Shown here in pieces: positions 20,009 to 29,366 of a stretch of DNA of 64,000 nucleotides. The notes beneath the pieces were generated by a model, which did not search any database, had not been told where the DNA came from, and was given only the letters and a program-made list of their open reading frames with translations. The stretch lies in the NCBI GenBank assembly GCA_016932715.1, contig JAFGCG010000092.1, positions 1 through 64,000 of the forward strand. The letters run 5' to 3'. Both the position numbers and the translations under genes were made by a program. Source of the stretch: Anaerolineales bacterium (lineage in GTDB: Bacteria; Chloroflexota; Anaerolineae; Anaerolineales; Villigracilaceae). Each line of letters opens with the position of its first letter. Position 1 is the stretch's first letter.

Positions 20009-21189
20009 GGCTTCTAATTGTCTCGCACATGCCGCATTATATACGGGATAGACAGATAGTTGGTTGGGGACCTACAGCACAAGAAATTGATTACCTGGCA
20101 CAGTTTTTTGATGAAGTTAGGCATATTGCTTGGCTACACCCGGACTTACCGCCAAGTAGTTCATTACCGTATAAGGGAAAGAATATTCACTTAATACCAG
20201 TACCCCCTTCAGGAGGAAATTCCCTTTTTAAAAAAATCAACATACTACAAAGGTTTCCTTCTTATTTACGAGTAATAAATTGCGAAATGGAAAAAGCGGA
20301 CGTAATCCATGTTCGTGCACCTGCTAATATTAGTCTGCTTGCAATGGTGTTACTAGCGTTCAAACGACGACCTGCCTATCGCTGGGTGAAATATGCGGGG
20401 AACTGGCAACCTGAGATTCCCAACTCATGGTCATATGCATTTCAACGGTGGTGGCTTAACAAGAATTTTCATCATGGTGTGGTTTCCATTAACGGACAAT
20501 GGAAAGGTCAAGCCAAGCATATATATAGTTTCCTAAATCCATGTTTAGAAGAAGATGACATCAGTTGGGGCCAACGTGCAGGAATAGACAAAGGTATTAA
20601 CCTGCCATTACGCTTGCTCTTTGTCGGTGTGATGGCAACCTTCAAGGGAGGGGGCAGGGTTCTACAGATTGCTAAGTTGCTACAGCAGAGAGCTGTACCC
20701 TTTATTTTAGATATGGTAGGCGACGGACCAGAACGGAAAGAATTTGCGACTCAATCAGTAGAACTGGGCTTACAGGATCAGGTGCGCTTTCATGGTTGGC
20801 AGCCTAAGCATGTATTATCTAAATTTTATTCTAGTGCCCATTTCATTCTTTTGCCTAGTGCCACTGAGGGTTGGCCTAAAGTGTTGAGTGAAGGAATGGC
20901 ATATGGGACTGTTCCTTTAGCAGGCGCTGTTTCCAGTATCCCTCAAATATTACGGGAAAGTGGGGCGGGTCTGTGTTTTCCATTTGAAGACACTACCGCT
21001 TTTGCTAATGCAGTTGAAATGTTTCTAGAGTATCCACATAGATGGAAATTTGCAAGTTTGGCAGGAATGGAATATGCGTCACGATTTACTTATCACACAT
21101 ACCTGGAATCTGTAAAAGATATGTTCCGTAGTGCCTGGGCTTTAGATATCGATGAACCTGCACCCCGAACCCTTGAAGGACCATCTTGA
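20005..21189 (+). CDS. Glycosyltransferase family 4
   Basis: LLFVGVMATFKGGGRVLQIAKLL ... ATEGWPKVLSEGMAYGTVPLAGAVSSIP. Confidence 0.88.
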   Translation: MRLLIVSHMPHYIRDRQIVGWGPTAQEIDYLAQFFDEVRHIAWLHPDLPPSSSLPYKGKNIHLIPVPPSGGNSLFKKINILQRFPSYLRVINCEMEKADVIHVRAPANISLLAMVLLAFKRRPAYRWVKYAGNWQPEIPNSWSYAFQRWWLNKNFHHGVVSINGQWKGQAKHIYSFLNPCLEEDDISWGQRAGIDKGINLPLRLLFVGVMATFKGGGRVLQIAKLLQQRAVPFILDMVGDGPERKEFATQSVELGLQDQVRFHGWQPKHVLSKFYSSAHFILLPSATEGWPKVLSEGMAYGTVPLAGAVSSIPQILRESGAGLCFPFEDTTAFANAVEMFLEYPHRWKFASLAGMEYASRFTYHTYLESVKDMFRSAWALDIDEPAPRTLEGPS

Positions 21190-21905
21190 TTATGAGGCAT
21201 GTTGAGGCGGTTCAGTCTTATTTTGATAAAACTCAATTATATTTAGCTAGGAATACAGGAATACAAATCCGGGCTCAAATAGTACGGGAATTGCTTGGTG
21301 AAATTGAAAACAGTCGCATTTTGGATCTTGGCTGTGGCGATGGCAGTCTTTCAATCCAGTTTTTGATGCCGTCGAACCACATTACTTTGTTGGATGTTTC
21401 TAAAAAGATGCTTATGTTAGCTGATCAAAAAATACCTGTCGCTTGTAAGCATCAAATTGCCTTATGCAATTTAGACTTCTTGGAATTTACGTGCGAACAA
21501 CCATTTGATCTTGTTTTATGCGTAGGGGTATTGGCACATGCCTCATCAATTCAAGCTGTGCTACAAACAATTAACCGTCTGCTCCGACCAGGCGGTCGCT
21601 GTTTACTTCAATTTTCTGATCAAGAGCAATTGGTAGCTCGAATTACCTCTTTATATTACGAGTTTTGGCGCGGGCAAAATGACTCTTACACTTATAGGAT
21701 CAATTCCATCCGTCGGAGCGAGATGCAGTCTTTGATTAGGCAAAATAACTTCCTTTTGATAAAGGAAAAAAAATATTGGGCGATGCTACCTGGAATTGGC
21801 AAATTACCAACAAAAGTAGCATATAGATTCTTGATGAGACTTTCTCAAAATGATCTCATATCCAGCCTAGGTGGGGACAAAATTTGGCTCTTAATTAAGG
21901 AATAA
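21186..21905 (+). CDS. Class I SAM-dependent methyltransferase
   Basis: RILDLGCGDGSLSIQFL. Confidence 0.88.
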   Translation: MIMRHVEAVQSYFDKTQLYLARNTGIQIRAQIVRELLGEIENSRILDLGCGDGSLSIQFLMPSNHITLLDVSKKMLMLADQKIPVACKHQIALCNLDFLEFTCEQPFDLVLCVGVLAHASSIQAVLQTINRLLRPGGRCLLQFSDQEQLVARITSLYYEFWRGQNDSYTYRINSIRRSEMQSLIRQNNFLLIKEKKYWAMLPGIGKLPTKVAYRFLMRLSQNDLISSLGGDKIWLLIKE

Positions 21906-21908
21906 AAC

Positions 21909-22949
21909 ATGGGATTGCCTCGTATATGTGTTGTTGGACAGATGCCCAGCCCTAATGTTGGTGGGCTTCCCACACAGGGAGAATCGCTAGCAGTTCTTTT
22001 TGCACAGGATGGATACTCTGTGACACAAGTATCGGCTCTATCCAATCCATATCTTTGCTTGGTTGATATTATCTACACCCTCCTTTTCCGGCATAAAGAG
22101 TTTGACATCATTGTCTTACAGACTTTTAGTGGTAAAGCGTTCCTGCTATCAGATGTGGCAAGTTTGATCAGTAAATGGATGCGGAAGCGACTTGTCATCT
22201 GTTTACGTGGTGGTAACCTGCCGTTGTTTTCCCGAAAGTATTCAAGATGGGTATATCGTGTATTCCAACGGGCTAATCAAATAGTTGCACCTTCTAGTTT
22301 CTTGGCGCAAGAATTAGCCTGGCTAGGTTTCCCGATTCGAGTGATACCGAACATAATTCGCCTTTCTGTTTATCCTTTTCGACCTCGAAGCCAATTTCGC
22401 CCACGCTTATTGTGGATGCGCAGTTTCCATCAAATCTACAATCCAGAAATGGCTGTGAGGGTGCTGGCTGAGCTGCTGTACCAAGTGCCTGAGGTGACTT
22501 TAACTATGGCTGGCCCAGATAGAGGTCTGTTACCAACGGTACAGCAACTCGCTCAAGAACTTGGTGTATCCACTCGAATTACGTTTTTAGGCTTCCTCGA
22601 TGAGTATGGGAAGATCAAAGCGGGGCAGGAGCATGATATCTACCTAAATACAAATCAGGTTGACAATATGCCCGTTTCAGTCTTGGAGATGGGAGCAATG
22701 GGATTGCCGATCGTGGCAACTGCAGTGGGTGGCATTCCATATCTACTAGAGGATGGGAAAGATGCACTTCTTGTTCCTCCCAACGAGCCAGAAACAATGG
22801 CGTTGGCAATCTACCGCATTTTGACTGAACCGGCTCTAGCCCAAGAACTTTCAAGGAATGCGCGAAAAAAAGTGGAACAATTTGATTGGTCTGCAGTTTT
22901 GCCACAGTGGAAACAATTGTTCGATACGATTGGTAAGGCAGGTAACTGA
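21909..22949 (+). CDS. Glycosyltransferase family 4
   Basis: VDNMPVSVLEMGAMGLPIVATAVGGIPYLLEDGKDALLVPP. Confidence 0.9.
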   Translation: MGLPRICVVGQMPSPNVGGLPTQGESLAVLFAQDGYSVTQVSALSNPYLCLVDIIYTLLFRHKEFDIIVLQTFSGKAFLLSDVASLISKWMRKRLVICLRGGNLPLFSRKYSRWVYRVFQRANQIVAPSSFLAQELAWLGFPIRVIPNIIRLSVYPFRPRSQFRPRLLWMRSFHQIYNPEMAVRVLAELLYQVPEVTLTMAGPDRGLLPTVQQLAQELGVSTRITFLGFLDEYGKIKAGQEHDIYLNTNQVDNMPVSVLEMGAMGLPIVATAVGGIPYLLEDGKDALLVPPNEPETMALAIYRILTEPALAQELSRNARKKVEQFDWSAVLPQWKQLFDTIGKAGN

Positions 22950-22954
22950 TTAAG

Positions 22955-24343
22955 ATGTCTGGCGTTTCAGATTTCATATATCGTAATTCCCCTGTTTGGC
23001 TGCAAAATGTTGGTATTAGCCTGTACGGGCTAAATTGGCGACGACGAAGATATGGAGGAAAATTTAGACAGTATGTTGAACAGTTTGTTCAACATGAATC
23101 TTACTCTCGTACTGATTGGCATCATTATCAAACCAGAAAGCTGCGCGAGTTATTAACTTATGCAGGAAAGTATGTTCCCTATTATGAGAATTTGTTTTTC
23201 AAAATCGGGCTTACTCTTCCTGATTTGCAAAATTTTGAGATTCATGATCTGTCAAAACTACCATTGCTGGAGAAAGAAACTATTCGTCAAAACCCAGATC
23301 TATTCGTATCTAGAAAACCAATGGGTCACCTTAATACTCATTATACAAGTGGAACGACAGGTACTCCACTAGCTATTAAGTGGTCAACAGAAACAGAACG
23401 TTTGAATGCAGCTGCCTATGAGGCTAGAGTTAGACGTTGGGCAGGCGTGAATCATTACATGAGCCGGGCTATGATAGGCGGCCGTCTTGTTGTTCCAGGG
23501 GGAAATGCACAGCCGCCTTTCTGGCGCTACAACGTCGTTGAACGGCAGTTGTATATGTCGGCTTTTCATATTTCTCCTGCCAATGCGCCTGATTATGTAA
23601 ATGCCCTTAATCGATTTCAACCTGACTATTTGGTGGGCTATGCTTCCAGCCATTTTTTTTTGGCGCGGATGATTGATGAACTCAAATTGAGTGTTTATCA
23701 GCCCAAAGCTGTATTGACCAGTAGCGAAAAACTGACAAGTGAAATGCGAGCTCTTCTTGAGAAGGTTTATCGTTGTCCAGTCTTTGACGCATATAACGGA
23801 GTTGAGGGAAGTTGCCTTGTTTCTGAATGTGGATGCCACCAGTTACATATCAGCCCTGATGTGGGAATTGTGGAGCTTTTAGATAAAGATGGTGGACAGG
23901 TTGTTCCTGGGCAGATGGGTGAGATCGTCACGACTGGTTTCTTGAACTTTGAACAGCCTTTGATTCGGTATCGTATGGGTGATGCGGCTTCTTTTTCCTC
24001 TTCCGTGTGCAGTTGTAACAGAGAAATGCCCTTGATAAATGAATTAATTGGCCGTCTTGAGGATGTGGTCATTGGACCTGATGGACGAGAACTGGTTCGA
24101 TTTCATGGAATATTTATAGGGTTGCCTCACGTAAGTGAGGGGCAGATTGTCCAGCATGGTTTCACTAAATTTGATGTCAATCTTGTGGTAGATGCTGGCT
24201 TCAGTGAAAAAGAGCGACAGATTATTCGCCGAAGATTTGAAGAACGATTAGGCCCTGTAGAGTTGAAATTTGTTTTCGTTGATCAGATAGAGCGGACAGA
24301 ACGAGGCAAGTTTCGGGCTGTTATCTCTAAAGTACGGCGATAG
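22955..24343 (+). CDS. Phenylacetate-CoA ligase-like adenylate-forming enzyme (PaaK/CapK-like)
   Basis: HYTSGTTGTPLAIKWS ... DAYNGVEGSCLVSECGCHQLHISPDVGIVEL. Confidence 0.9.
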   Translation: MSGVSDFIYRNSPVWLQNVGISLYGLNWRRRRYGGKFRQYVEQFVQHESYSRTDWHHYQTRKLRELLTYAGKYVPYYENLFFKIGLTLPDLQNFEIHDLSKLPLLEKETIRQNPDLFVSRKPMGHLNTHYTSGTTGTPLAIKWSTETERLNAAAYEARVRRWAGVNHYMSRAMIGGRLVVPGGNAQPPFWRYNVVERQLYMSAFHISPANAPDYVNALNRFQPDYLVGYASSHFFLARMIDELKLSVYQPKAVLTSSEKLTSEMRALLEKVYRCPVFDAYNGVEGSCLVSECGCHQLHISPDVGIVELLDKDGGQVVPGQMGEIVTTGFLNFEQPLIRYRMGDAASFSSSVCSCNREMPLINELIGRLEDVVIGPDGRELVRFHGIFIGLPHVSEGQIVQHGFTKFDVNLVVDAGFSEKERQIIRRRFEERLGPVELKFVFVDQIERTERGKFRAVISKVRR

Positions 24344-24376
24344 CCATTGGTAAGTTAATCGGCTGTTGATAAAATC

Positions 24377-25603
24377 TTGAACATTCTTCTCATTAACCAT
24401 TATGCTGGCTCCATATGCCACGGTATGGAATACCGCCCGTACTACCTTGGGCGGGAATGGGTGCGTTTAGGGCATGAAGTCACTGTTGTTGCGGCATCTA
24501 TCTCACATGTGCGTACTAATCCACCAAACATCCGAGGATCGATAACACAAGAAACAATAGATGGTATTTGTTACTTATGGTTAAGAACTCCCGCATACAA
24601 TGGAAATGGAATCCCTCGGGCGCTCAATATCTTTACGTTTGTAATACAACTCTTGCTTCATCGAACTTGGATTGCCAAAATTGTTAGGCCGGATACTGTA
24701 ATCGCATCGTCAACATATCCATTGGATATTGTTGCGGCTCGTGCCATAGCCATGAAAAGTCAGGCTAAGTTAGTTTTTGAAGTACATGATTTATGGCCGC
24801 TGTCTCCTATAGAATTGGGGGGTATGTCTCGACATCATCCATTTGTCATTCTGATGCAATGGGCAGAAGATTTTGCTTACCGCACTGCCGATATAGTAGT
24901 ATCGATGTTGCCCAAAACCATGGAGCATATGCTGCAACATGGTATGGACCCTCAAAAGTTCGTCTATATTCCAAATGGAGTGGATGTTGCAGAGTGGCGT
25001 GTAGAACCAGATTCGATCCCTGAAGAACATCGAAGGGCAATTTGGGGCTTGAAAGCAAAGGAACACTTCCTGATAGGCTATGCAGGTGCGCATGGGTTGG
25101 CGAATGTACTTGAAATCTTTGTTGACGCCGCCTACCAACTCCAGGAATACCCTGTAACATTTTTACTTATTGGCCAGGGCCCGGAAAAGGAAAAACTGAT
25201 ACGGAGAGTTCAAGAGCGGTGTCAGACAAATGTGGTTTTCCTTTCTCCGGTGGAGAAAAGGGTAATTCCAGCTATTTTGCAAGAGATGGATGCCCACTAT
25301 ATCTCCTTGAAAGGAGATCCACTTTTCAGGTTTGGAGTCAGCCCAAACAAGCTGATGGATTATATGATGTCCGCGAGACCAGTGATCTATGCTGTTCAGT
25401 CTGGGAATGATATGGTGGCGGATAGTGGTTGCGGTATTTCGATCCCACCGGAAGAACCGGAGGAAGTCGTTCAGTCCATATTGAAGCTGATGAGTCTTGC
25501 AAAAGAGGAAAGAATAGAAATGGGGAAGCGAGGCAGAGACTATATTTTGGCTAACCATGATTATCAAGTATTAGCCAGACAATTTGTTGCCTCTCTTAAG
25601 TAA
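24377..25603 (+). CDS. Glycosyltransferase family 4 (WbuB-like)
   Basis: MNILLINHYAGS...GMEYRPYYLGREWVRLGHEVTVVAAS; LVFEVHDLWPLSPIELGGMS; TTG start. Confidence 0.9.
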   Translation: MNILLINHYAGSICHGMEYRPYYLGREWVRLGHEVTVVAASISHVRTNPPNIRGSITQETIDGICYLWLRTPAYNGNGIPRALNIFTFVIQLLLHRTWIAKIVRPDTVIASSTYPLDIVAARAIAMKSQAKLVFEVHDLWPLSPIELGGMSRHHPFVILMQWAEDFAYRTADIVVSMLPKTMEHMLQHGMDPQKFVYIPNGVDVAEWRVEPDSIPEEHRRAIWGLKAKEHFLIGYAGAHGLANVLEIFVDAAYQLQEYPVTFLLIGQGPEKEKLIRRVQERCQTNVVFLSPVEKRVIPAILQEMDAHYISLKGDPLFRFGVSPNKLMDYMMSARPVIYAVQSGNDMVADSGCGISIPPEEPEEVVQSILKLMSLAKEERIEMGKRGRDYILANHDYQVLARQFVASLK

Positions 25604-25609
25604 CAAGTT

Positions 25610-26305
25610 ATGATCGATGATATTGCCCGCCTGCGAAATGAATATGAGGACCGTAAGCGTCGCTTTGCAACAAGCGATCTGTATTCAGTCTTTAATACAG
25701 CTACTCTCTTTGCTATCCATCAGAGACAACGAGTAACTCTGCATATGCTAAAGAAATTCGGCTTCACGCGGCTTTCGGATCTCCTTATCCTCGAAATGGG
25801 TTGTGGTGGTGGTGGCGTTTTGACGGAGTATCTGGATTTTGGAGTATTCCCCGAAAATCTTCATGGTGTGGATTTGCTCTTTGACCGTTTACTCCATGCA
25901 CGACATGTGCTCCTAGGCTCCAAATTTGCCAACGCGGACGGACAGGCTTTGCCATATTGTTCAGAAACATTTGACTTGATCTTGCAATATACGGCAATTT
26001 CATCTGTTCTTGATCCGGAGATACGCCGCAATATTTGCGCTGATTTGCTGCGTGTACTCAAACCTAGTGGGTTGATTCTCTCTTATGACTTCTGGCTCAA
26101 CCCCACGAACCTTCAAACGCACGGTATTCGTCCGTCTGAAATTCGCCGCTTGTTTCCTGGTTGCAGATTTGATTTTCAGCGTATTACTCTGGCTCCACCC
26201 ATTGCACGTAGATTGGTGCCTGTCTCCTGGTTGTTCTGTGCATTTTTGGAAAAGCTGAAGATTTTCAACACACATTATCTCGTTGCCATCTCGAAGATCT
26301 CATGA
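25610..26305 (+). CDS. Class I SAM-dependent methyltransferase
   Basis: LLILEMGCGGGGVLTEYLDFG. Confidence 0.88.
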   Translation: MIDDIARLRNEYEDRKRRFATSDLYSVFNTATLFAIHQRQRVTLHMLKKFGFTRLSDLLILEMGCGGGGVLTEYLDFGVFPENLHGVDLLFDRLLHARHVLLGSKFANADGQALPYCSETFDLILQYTAISSVLDPEIRRNICADLLRVLKPSGLILSYDFWLNPTNLQTHGIRPSEIRRLFPGCRFDFQRITLAPPIARRLVPVSWLFCAFLEKLKIFNTHYLVAISKIS

Positions 26306-26362
26306 TCTGGGATGTCCACTGACTGAATACTGCTAACTGATCACTGACCTGGGGAGGTCAAC

Positions 26363-27961
26363 ATGACCGATACACTTACAAGAATAAAACCTGAAGTTAT
26401 TGCAGTCCGTCCAGCTTTCAACCGTTATCTTGCTGGGTTCCTCAAGCGCGCCTTCGACCTCCTGGCATCCGTCCTCGGTCTCCTCTTCCTGTTTCCCGTC
26501 TTCTGTGTCCTGTCCATCCTCATCAAGCGTGAAAGCCCGGGACCCGTCTTCTACCGCGGACCGCGCCTGGGGAAGGATGGGGAGCCTTTCGGGATCCTCA
26601 AGTTCCGAACGATGTATGAGCATCCGGATAGTTACCGGGGTCCGCGCATCACAGCCGATGGGGATGGGCGGGTCACGCCGCTCGGTCACTGGCTGCGCGC
26701 GACAAAGATCAACGAACTGCCGCAATTGTGGAATGTGCTGGTAGGCGAGATGAGCCTGGTCGGTCCGCGCCCGGAGGACCCGGAGATCGCCAGGTCCTGG
26801 CCGCGGGCTGCGCGCCAGGAGATCCTTTCGGTGCGCCCTGGCATCACCAGCCCGGCTTCCGTTGCCTACCGGGATGAGGAGAAATTGCTTAACGGTGCCA
26901 GCGCGCTGGATGATTACCTGAAAATCGTCATGCCAGATAAACTGCGCCTCGACCAACTGTACGTCCGCAACCACCGTTTTCTCTCGGACCTGGACATTAT
27001 CTTCTGGACCCTGCTCGTCCTGCTGCCCCAGCTGCGGGCACATACGATCCCCGCCGAGTCTCTTTATAATGGTTTGCTGAATCGCTTTATTAGCCGCTAC
27101 TTCAACTGGTTCGTGATCGATAACCTGGTGGCGTTCGCGGCGGTCGGCACGACGGGCGTACTGTGGCGCCTGAGCGGTCCGCTCGACCTGGGGATCGCGC
27201 AGGCTTTCCTGCGGGCAGCCGTTATCGCGCTGCTGTTCAGCCTGGTCAATTCCCGGATGGGACTGGGGCGGATCTGGTGGCGCTCTGCCAAGCCGGCGCT
27301 GGTCTTCGACCTGGCGCTTTCCTGTGGGATTTCCACGCTTTTTATCGTGATATTCGACGCGTTCTGGCCCAGCCCGCAGCATATGCCGCTGGGAATGATC
27401 CTCGTTTCAGGGCTGCTGGCGTTTCTGGGTTTTGTTTCCGTTCGGTATCGTGAGCGCCTGTTGACCGGGCTGGCGACGCGCTGGCTGCACGGTCGAGAGA
27501 AGCAATACCTGGCAAGGGAACGTGTGCTGGTGGTGGGCGCAGGCGAGTGCGGACTCCTGGCAAACTGGCTGGTCCAGCGCAGCAAGCTCGCCTCCTCTTT
27601 TGCGATCATCGGCATGGTGGACGATGACCCGGCTAAAACAGGAATGACCGTGGACGGTCATCATGTCTTTGGACTGACCCATCGCATTCCGGAAATTGTC
27701 GAGCAGCAGAATGTCGATGTGATCCTGTTTGCGATCGAGACGATCCGGCCGGAAGAACAGGAACGCATCCTGAAACTGTGCCGCCAGACTCCGGCGCGCC
27801 TGGTCCTGATCCCCGATCTGTTCACCCTGTTCCAGGAACGGATTTCTTCAGCCGGGGATTCCTTTACCGACCGTACTCCCGAAGTACATCCGGACAGTGA
27901 GCAGGCTGCTGAGGATTTCAGCAGGATGCGAACGCAATCCCTGTCAGAGGAGGACCGATGA
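26363..27961 (+). CDS. Polyprenyl-phosphate sugar-1-phosphate transferase with permuted domain order (catalytic N-term; TM + Rossmann C-term)
   Basis: KRAFDLLASVLGLLFLFPVFCVLSILIKRESPGPVFYRGPRLGKDGEPFGILKFRTM...INELPQLWNVLVGEMSLVGPRP first, then TM segments and ARERVLVVGAGECGLLANWLV. Confidence 0.9.
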   Translation: MTDTLTRIKPEVIAVRPAFNRYLAGFLKRAFDLLASVLGLLFLFPVFCVLSILIKRESPGPVFYRGPRLGKDGEPFGILKFRTMYEHPDSYRGPRITADGDGRVTPLGHWLRATKINELPQLWNVLVGEMSLVGPRPEDPEIARSWPRAARQEILSVRPGITSPASVAYRDEEKLLNGASALDDYLKIVMPDKLRLDQLYVRNHRFLSDLDIIFWTLLVLLPQLRAHTIPAESLYNGLLNRFISRYFNWFVIDNLVAFAAVGTTGVLWRLSGPLDLGIAQAFLRAAVIALLFSLVNSRMGLGRIWWRSAKPALVFDLALSCGISTLFIVIFDAFWPSPQHMPLGMILVSGLLAFLGFVSVRYRERLLTGLATRWLHGREKQYLARERVLVVGAGECGLLANWLVQRSKLASSFAIIGMVDDDPAKTGMTVDGHHVFGLTHRIPEIVEQQNVDVILFAIETIRPEEQERILKLCRQTPARLVLIPDLFTLFQERISSAGDSFTDRTPEVHPDSEQAAEDFSRMRTQSLSEEDR

Positions 27962-29115
27962 ACTGGCGCGTGCCGCTGGCAGATATCGATTTTGGTCCGG
28001 AGGAAGAAGCGGCGGTTATAGGAGTTTTGCGCAGCCGCTGGCTGAGCATGGGAAGTGTGACACAGGAGTTTCAACAGGAATTTGCGGCATTCACCGGAGC
28101 GAAGCATTGCCTGGCGGTGGCGAATGGGACCGCAGCCCTGCACCTGGCTTGTTTAGCCCTCGGTGCAGGACCGGGCGATGAAGTGATCGTGCCGTCCCTG
28201 ACCTTCGTTGCCACTGCCAATGCGGTGCGATATACCGGCGCCGTGCCGGTCTTTGCCGATATCGAAAGCCTGGATTGGCTGACTATTTCTCCGGCTGCCA
28301 TCGAAGCCTGTATTACGGAGCGGACGCGTGCCATCCTGGTCATGCATTATGCGGGCTTTGCCTGCAACATGCCAGCCATCCTGGAGATCGCCAGACGTCA
28401 TCAGTTGAAAGTGATCGAGGATGCGGCGCATGCCATCGGCTCGGAGTTGGAGGGGCGCATGCTGGGGACCTGGGGGGACATCGGCTGCTACAGCTTTTTC
28501 CCGAACAAGAACATGACCACCGGGGAGGGCGGCATGCTGGCGACCGATGACGATGCCCTGGCGGAGCGCCTGCGCATCCTGCGCTCGCACGGGATGACCT
28601 CGCTCAGCTGGGACCGCCATCAGGGCCGCGCCTCCACGTACGATGTGGTGGACCTCGGGTACAACTACCGGATCGACGAGATGCGTTCGGCGCTGGGCCG
28701 CGTTCAACTGAAAAAATTGTCCTCGAATAATCAGCGCCGCAAACACTTAACCACTCTGTATCGGGAACTACTGGCAGAGCTGGCTCCCGATCTCCATATC
28801 CCTTTTCACGAAAGGCGCGGCGCCCCCTGTTACCACATCATGCCCGTCCTGCTGCCTGCAGGAGCAGATCGTTTTCGATTTATGGAAGGCATGAAAGCCG
28901 AGGGAGTGCAGACGAGCATTCATTATCCGCCGGTTCACCAGTTTCACATCTACCAGCAGGATGGGTTCCGAGGCAGGAACGCACTCACGCTCACGGAAGA
29001 AGCCGCCGAGCGTGAAGTGACCCTGCCTTTGTATCCCACGATGCAGGATGAACAGGTGGAATGGGTTGCCCGCGCCGCACAAAATGTTTTACGGGCAATG
29101 GGTGGGAGTGACTGA
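27958..29115 (+). CDS. DegT/DnrJ/EryC1/StrS aminotransferase
   Basis: EDAAHAIGSELEGRMLGTWGDIGCYSFFPNKNMTTGEGGMLATDD. Confidence 0.95.
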   Translation: MNWRVPLADIDFGPEEEAAVIGVLRSRWLSMGSVTQEFQQEFAAFTGAKHCLAVANGTAALHLACLALGAGPGDEVIVPSLTFVATANAVRYTGAVPVFADIESLDWLTISPAAIEACITERTRAILVMHYAGFACNMPAILEIARRHQLKVIEDAAHAIGSELEGRMLGTWGDIGCYSFFPNKNMTTGEGGMLATDDDALAERLRILRSHGMTSLSWDRHQGRASTYDVVDLGYNYRIDEMRSALGRVQLKKLSSNNQRRKHLTTLYRELLAELAPDLHIPFHERRGAPCYHIMPVLLPAGADRFRFMEGMKAEGVQTSIHYPPVHQFHIYQQDGFRGRNALTLTEEAAEREVTLPLYPTMQDEQVEWVARAAQNVLRAMGGSD

Positions 29116-29129
29116 CATCAGAAACATAA

Positions 29130-29266
29130 TGTCATTCTGAGCCGAAGGCGAAGAATCCCCGGGAATTTGAGCCTATTGGCTCAATTCCCGGGAGACCCTT
29201 CACTTGCTCCTTCGCTTCGCAGGGCAGCATACGCCTGCTACGCTCAGGACAAGGCTCAGGGTGACA
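29130..29266. repeat. Intergenic inverted repeat (TGTCATTCTGAGCC...GGCTCAGGGTGACA) with inner CCCGGGAATTtGAGCC/GGCTCAATTCCCGGG
   Basis: Nested complementary arms read directly. Confidence 0.8.
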
Positions 29267-29366
29267 TACTGTGGTATATCCTCGAAGTCAGGTACTCCCG
29301 AATGGGTTCATTCATCACCAGATAATTGTTGTATACTAAAGATGTCATAACGCAGGAGATGCTTCC

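Noticed and set aside
26333-27382. Minus-strand ORF (349 aa)
   Set aside because: Antisense to the sugar transferase gene; biased composition typical of GC-rich shadow frames.
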